From NCBI RefSeq assembly GCF_002531755.2, contig NZ_CP035000.1, positions 124,001 through 188,000 of the forward strand: a DNA stretch of 64,000 bases. The letters run 5' to 3'. The stretch comes from Rhizobium acidisoli. GTDB lineage: Bacteria > Pseudomonadota > Alphaproteobacteria > Rhizobiales > Rhizobiaceae. The notes beneath the pieces were generated by a model, which was given only the letters and a program-made list of their open reading frames with translations, searched no databases and was not told the origin of the DNA. How positions within the stretch are numbered: the first letter of the stretch is position 1; every line of letters begins with the position of its first letter. Position numbers and translations under genes: made by a program. This document shows, one piece after another, positions 60,812-64,000 of this stretch.

Positions 60812-60817
60812 CCTAGA
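60812..60817. repeat. Left target-site duplication of the IS481 element (CCTAGA)
   Basis: CCTAGA here and at 61862-61867 flank the element exactly. It fits the NCTAGN target described for IS481. Confidence 0.85.
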
Positions 60818-61805
60818 TGTTTAGTCCCGGCATTTGCTGGAGCGGATCGAGGGTAAAACGTTCTGGCTGTGAAGCCCATGCTTTGCAGATGAACTCGTAG
60901 GGTGTGAGGCCCTTGAGGGTCTTGAGCCTGCGGCCGAAATTGTAAGCGGCGACGAAGTCGGCAAGATGCTGGCGCAGTTGATCGTGGCTTTCATAGTAGA
61001 AGCGTCTGACGGTGGCATCCTTGATGGTTCGGTTCATTCTCTCCACCTGACCGTTGGTCCATGGATGCTTCACCTTGGTGGTGCGGTGCTCGATATCATT
61101 GGTGGCGCAGGTGTATTCGAAGGCATGGGCCCAGAAACGCTCGCCATTGGCGATCGCCTCCTTGATCAGCGGTACAGCGGAGCCTCCAGCGCCGGGCGTG
61201 GTGAACTGGATCCCGTTGTCGGTGAGCACGGTGTGGATCTTGTAGGGGACGGCTGCAATCAAGTGCAGGAGGAACTCGCGCGAGACGGCGGTGGTGGCCT
61301 TCTCGTGCAGTTCGACGAAGGCAAACTTCGAGGTGCGATCGATGGCTACGAACATGTGTAACTTACCCTGTTCGGTGCGCACCTCGGCAATGTCGATGTG
61401 GAAGTAGCCGATCGGGTAGCTCTTGAACTTCTTCTTCGCCGGTCTGTCGCCGTCGACATCCGGCAGGCGGCCGATGCCGTGGCGCTGCAGGCAGCGGTGC
61501 AGCGACGACCGTGTCAGATGCGGGATTGTCGGCTGCAACGCATAGAGGCAGTCATCGAGCGGCAGCAGCGTATACCGGCGAAAGGCAACGATAACGGCCT
61601 CCTCCTCGACGGAGAGCACCGTCGATCTCGGCTCTTTCGGGCCGGTCGGAAGGTCCGCAACAGAGGACCGCTTCCGCCACTTGGCAACGGTCTTCTGATT
61701 GATCCCGTAACGCTTCGAAAGCGTCCTTAGGCTCTCTTGACTATGTTGTATCGCTCGACGGACTGCCTCTGTCGTCGTGGCGCTCCCATGAAGAACTTGG
61801 CCCAT
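60813..61805 (-). CDS. IS481-family transposase
   Basis: 330 residues, full length. N-terminal HTH: AIQHSQESLRTLSKRYGINQ, KTVAKWRKRSSVADL. DDE core: IGYFHIDIAEVRTEQGKLHM (first Asp), VLTDNGIQFT (second Asp), WTNGQVERMNRTIKDATVRR (Glu). Its stop codon TAG (60813-60815) lies in the flanking CTAG target sequence, not in the element itself. No internal damage, so probably functional. Confidence 0.95.
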   Translation of the reverse strand: MGQVLHGSATTTEAVRRAIQHSQESLRTLSKRYGINQKTVAKWRKRSSVADLPTGPKEPRSTVLSVEEEAVIVAFRRYTLLPLDDCLYALQPTIPHLTRSSLHRCLQRHGIGRLPDVDGDRPAKKKFKSYPIGYFHIDIAEVRTEQGKLHMFVAIDRTSKFAFVELHEKATTAVSREFLLHLIAAVPYKIHTVLTDNGIQFTTPGAGGSAVPLIKEAIANGERFWAHAFEYTCATNDIEHRTTKVKHPWTNGQVERMNRTIKDATVRRFYYESHDQLRQHLADFVAAYNFGRRLKTLKGLTPYEFICKAWASQPERFTLDPLQQMPGLNI

Positions 61806-61861
61806 AACGCATCCTTTGATTCGGAAGACAAGGATGCCCCATCAAAGCCTGGGATCAAACA
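60818..61861 (-). mobile_element. IS481-family insertion sequence, complete
   Basis: A 1044-bp element. Inward-reading ends TGTTTAGTCCCGGCATTTG (left) and TGTTTGATCCCAGGCTTTG (right) are imperfect inverted repeats, with TG...CA termini. It is flanked by the 6-bp duplication CCTAGA. It has a single transposase gene on the minus strand. The size matches IS481-type elements (just over 1 kb). Confidence 0.93.
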
Positions 61862-61867
61862 CCTAGA
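61862..61867. repeat. Right target-site duplication of the IS481 element (CCTAGA)
   Basis: Exact copy of 60812-60817. Its TAGA is also the left edge of the palindromic repeat that follows. Confidence 0.85.
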
Positions 61868-61978
61868 ACAGGATGATTTTAGGCCCGTTTGGCCTAAAAT
61901 CTGAATCCTGCTCTAAATTAAAGAGTTAGAGCAGGATGTCGCCCGAAAACCGCTCACTCTTTTCGGCATCATGCTCTA
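61864..61978. repeat. Rhizobial intergenic palindromic repeat, two palindromes
   Basis: Palindrome A (61864-61915) has arms TAGAACAGGAT / ATCCTGCTCTA and inner arms ATTTTAGGCC / GGCCTAAAAT. Palindrome B (61927-61978) has arms TAGAGC / GCTCTA and inner CCGAAAA / TTTTCGG. Mosaic palindromes with these cores are, from general knowledge, widespread between genes in Rhizobium genomes. The stop codon of the DUF763 gene lies in the end of palindrome B, and the IS481 target lies at the edge of A. Confidence 0.7.
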
Positions 61979-63220
61979 GTCTGCGGGCGGCGGCTCCCAG
62001 CCGAAGACGCTCCGGCCGCCGAAATCGGCGGAGTGGCGGAATTCGCCGGCGATGATTTCCTTGAGGTCGGGACCTGTCACATAGCGTTCCATCTGCCTGG
62101 ACTGGTCATCCAGGCGCTTGAGCGCCTGCAGCTCTTCCTCCCGTCCGAGCCTGCCCTTCTGCACTGCCGATTTCATCACCCCGATCGTCTCGTCATAGAC
62201 CTTGAGCGGCACCGGGAAAGGATGGCGGTCCTTGCCGCCGTGGGCGATCGAGAAGCGTGCCGGATCGGAAAACCGGCAGGGCGCGCCGTGGACGACTTCG
62301 GCCACCATGGCCAGCGCCTCCACCGTGCGGGCGCCGACACCGGGAACCAGCAGCAGCTCTTCGAAATCCGCCGGCCCTCGGTCGGCCGCGGCGGCGAGGT
62401 TTCCATGGAGGCGCCGCATATTGACATCGCTCTCGCGCACATCGTGATGCGCCGGCATGATCAGGTGCGGCAGCATCGGCTGCTCGGCCGGCTCGGGCGG
62501 CGGCTGCTCGACACGCAGCAGCGCGGCGGCCTCGCGGATGATGCGGTCGGGACCGAGTGTTGCCAGCAGATCGAGCTGGCCGCGCCGCGACCGCTCGGCG
62601 CGCCTGTCGGCCAGATTGACGATCGTGCCCTGGCTCCTGCCCTCGATTGCCGCATGCGGCGAATCGACAAAACTCTCCAGCCCTTCCGACAGCCAGTGAT
62701 AGCGCCGGGCCTGCCGCCTGTCGCCGTTCATGCCCTGTTGCACGACCACCCAATGGCCGTCATCGGCAACGATGAAACCGTGCAGATAAAGATCGAACCC
62801 ATCCTGAAGCGCAGCGCTGTCGACCTTGGCGATGAGACGGCTCGTCGTCGCCAGGCCTTCGCCATCGAGGCCGACGCGTTCGCCGATCGAGACGAGCTCC
62901 TGCGGGGTTTTGCGCGAATGCGCGCCGCGGCCGCCGCATACATGCAGGCCGAGTTCGCCGGCGCGCGGTTTCAGCCCGCGCTTCAACGCGCCGAGAACGC
63001 TTGTCGTGATGCCGGAGGAATGCCAGTCCATGCCCATCACTGCGCCGAAGGACTGGAACCAGAAAGGGTGGGCGAGCCTGCGCAGGAATTCGTCACGGCC
63101 GTAGTGATGCACGATCGCTTCGGTGATCAGGGCTCCGAGCCGCGTCATCCGGTCGCCGAGCCAATGCGGCACACGTCCCCCGTGAAGGGGAAGATCGGCA
63201 CTGCCTGCGCGTTGTGACAT
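61976..63220 (-). CDS. DUF763-family protein
   Basis: 414 residues, the usual length. N-terminal RAGSADLPLHGGRVPHWLGD (family hallmark), HPFWFQSFGAVMGMDWHSSG, LGLHVCGGRGAHSRKTPQEL, and a helix-hairpin-helix-like stretch LLLVPGVGARTVEALAMVAE (about 293-312), which suggests DNA binding. DUF763 proteins occur in archaea and bacteria, and their activity has not been settled. The C-terminus ends in a proline-rich tail within a repeat element. Confidence 0.88.
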   Translation of the reverse strand: MSQRAGSADLPLHGGRVPHWLGDRMTRLGALITEAIVHHYGRDEFLRRLAHPFWFQSFGAVMGMDWHSSGITTSVLGALKRGLKPRAGELGLHVCGGRGAHSRKTPQELVSIGERVGLDGEGLATTSRLIAKVDSAALQDGFDLYLHGFIVADDGHWVVVQQGMNGDRRQARRYHWLSEGLESFVDSPHAAIEGRSQGTIVNLADRRAERSRRGQLDLLATLGPDRIIREAAALLRVEQPPPEPAEQPMLPHLIMPAHHDVRESDVNMRRLHGNLAAAADRGPADFEELLLVPGVGARTVEALAMVAEVVHGAPCRFSDPARFSIAHGGKDRHPFPVPLKVYDETIGVMKSAVQKGRLGREEELQALKRLDDQSRQMERYVTGPDLKEIIAGEFRHSADFGGRSVFGWEPPPAD

Positions 63221-63337
63221 TTCGTTTCCTTACGCTTCCATCACCGGAAAAAGTCAGCCCGGCCGCCTCTTCCGACGCCGCACGGAACCCAAAAATATTC
63301 CAGGCGTTTGTTTTCGCAGTTAGAAGCCGAGGCAATC

Positions 63338-64000
63338 ATGACCGCAATCGAGACCGTCTTCAATAACCCGAGCCTGCCCCAGGCAAAATCGCAATGGCCG
63401 GACGGCCGCGAAAAACAGAATAACAGCGCGTTGCGCCTGGAAGGCAGCGCCGAGAAGGCGGCCTTCCTGATCAACGGCAACCGATATTTCGCCGAAGTTT
63501 CGCGGGCGCTGCGCCAGGCACGGCGCACGATCTGGATCATCGGCTGGGATTTCAATCCCGACATCCCATTAGAGCCGGAGAAATCCGACGAGACTTTGGC
63601 AGACCTGTTGCATGGGCTCGCAGAGGCCAATCCCGAACTCGAGATACGCATCCTAATCTGGGCGCTCGGGCCGGTCTATTCGGAAAAATCCCTGCAGGTG
63701 CTTCGCAAGAAGAACTTCCCGAGGAATGCCAGGATCGACCTGCGTTTCGATCTTCAAAGTGCCGTTCGCGGCTGCCACCATCAGAAACTCGTTTGCATCG
63801 ACGACGCCGTCGGTTTTATCGGCGGCATCGACCTGACGTCGCGGCGATGGGACACAAAACGCCATCATGCATGGGACAGGCATCGGCGGGACCCCGAGGG
63901 CGTGTCCTACGATCCGCTGCATGACGTTCAGGCGATGGTCACGGGCGACGCCGCCCGGCTGATCGGCGATATCGCCAGGCGGCGCTGGGAAACAGCCACC
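63338..64000 (+). CDS. Phospholipase D-family protein, N-terminal part (3' end outside window)
   Basis: 221 codons from ATG 63338 (GAGG 8 bases upstream), open to the last base. The first HKD motif is complete: CHHQKLVCIDDAVGFIGGID (about residues 149-168). It is preceded by FLINGNRYFAEVSRALRQAR and IWIIGWDFNPD, as in cardiolipin-synthase/PLD transphosphatidylases. DLTSRRWDTKRHHAWDRH continues the same family pattern. The second HKD motif must lie beyond the window. It is divergent from the DUF763 gene. Confidence 0.88.
   Translation, partial: MTAIETVFNNPSLPQAKSQWPDGREKQNNSALRLEGSAEKAAFLINGNRYFAEVSRALRQARRTIWIIGWDFNPDIPLEPEKSDETLADLLHGLAEANPELEIRILIWALGPVYSEKSLQVLRKKNFPRNARIDLRFDLQSAVRGCHHQKLVCIDDAVGFIGGIDLTSRRWDTKRHHAWDRHRRDPEGVSYDPLHDVQAMVTGDAARLIGDIARRRWETAT

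Overview
The window looks like part of a secondary replicon (plasmid or chromid) of a Rhizobium-type alphaproteobacterium. The basis is high GC with rhizobial codon use, a complete repABC replication/partition operon (repA, repB, antisense RNA, repC on the minus strand, about 18.5-22.2 kb), many sugar and peptide-family ABC importers with Tat or Sec binding proteins, an exoD gene, DUF982 and DUF763 genes, and a rhizobial-style intergenic palindromic repeat (61.9 kb). Assignment to the R. leguminosarum/etli group is inference.

Layout. 1-2800: the end of a sugar ABC importer operon (binding protein cut by the window edge, two permeases). 2899-5457: an intact IS66-family element with an 8-bp target duplication. 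5.5-8.5 kb: a lower-GC accessory patch with an orphan palindrome, a terminator, a small unknown protein, a SIR2-domain protein preceded by a chain of overlapping small reading frames, and a small membrane protein. 8.7-10.3 kb: DUF47 plus Pit phosphate transporter. 10.4-16.1 kb (minus): a catabolic operon with DapA-like lyase, GntR/FCD regulator, Tat-exported sugar-binding protein, two permeases and a PfkB kinase. 16.3-18.4 kb: TerC/Alx protein behind a structured leader RNA, then a small exported protein and exoD. 18.5-22.2 kb: repABC. 22.4-25.3 kb: an unknown exported protein, VapBC toxin-antitoxin and a NAD(P)-binding protein. 25.6-31.0 kb: a MASE1 sensor kinase with five PAS modules and three response regulators. 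31.2-33.1 kb: ArsR regulator, nitroreductase, FMN reductase.

33.2-50.5 kb is one divergent catabolic region of 15 genes. To the left of a FadR-type regulator lie a Tat-exported family-5 binding protein, two permeases, a fused double ATPase and two enolase-superfamily dehydratases. To the right lie a uronate-dehydrogenase-like NAD enzyme, an SMP-30 lactonase, a KdgD-like DapA-family enzyme and a second complete family-5 importer. The enzyme set fits oxidation of an aldohexuronate (or uronide) through an aldarolactone, aldarate and keto-deoxy-aldarate, fed by two separate importers.

50.5-55.2 kb holds an alpha/beta hydrolase, a large ATPase/LuxR regulator and a methyltransferase. A 20-bp palindromic sequence occurs both before the regulator and before the methyltransferase. 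55.3-64 kb is a mixed region: unknown membrane protein, cold-shock protein, a GMC oxidoreductase remnant, DUF982, a nucleoside deoxyribosyltransferase-like protein, a YkgJ-type protein, an EamA transporter, a PNPOx-fold protein, an intact IS481-family element with a 6-bp target duplication that supplies the transposase stop codon, DUF763, and the start of a phospholipase-D-family protein cut by the window end.
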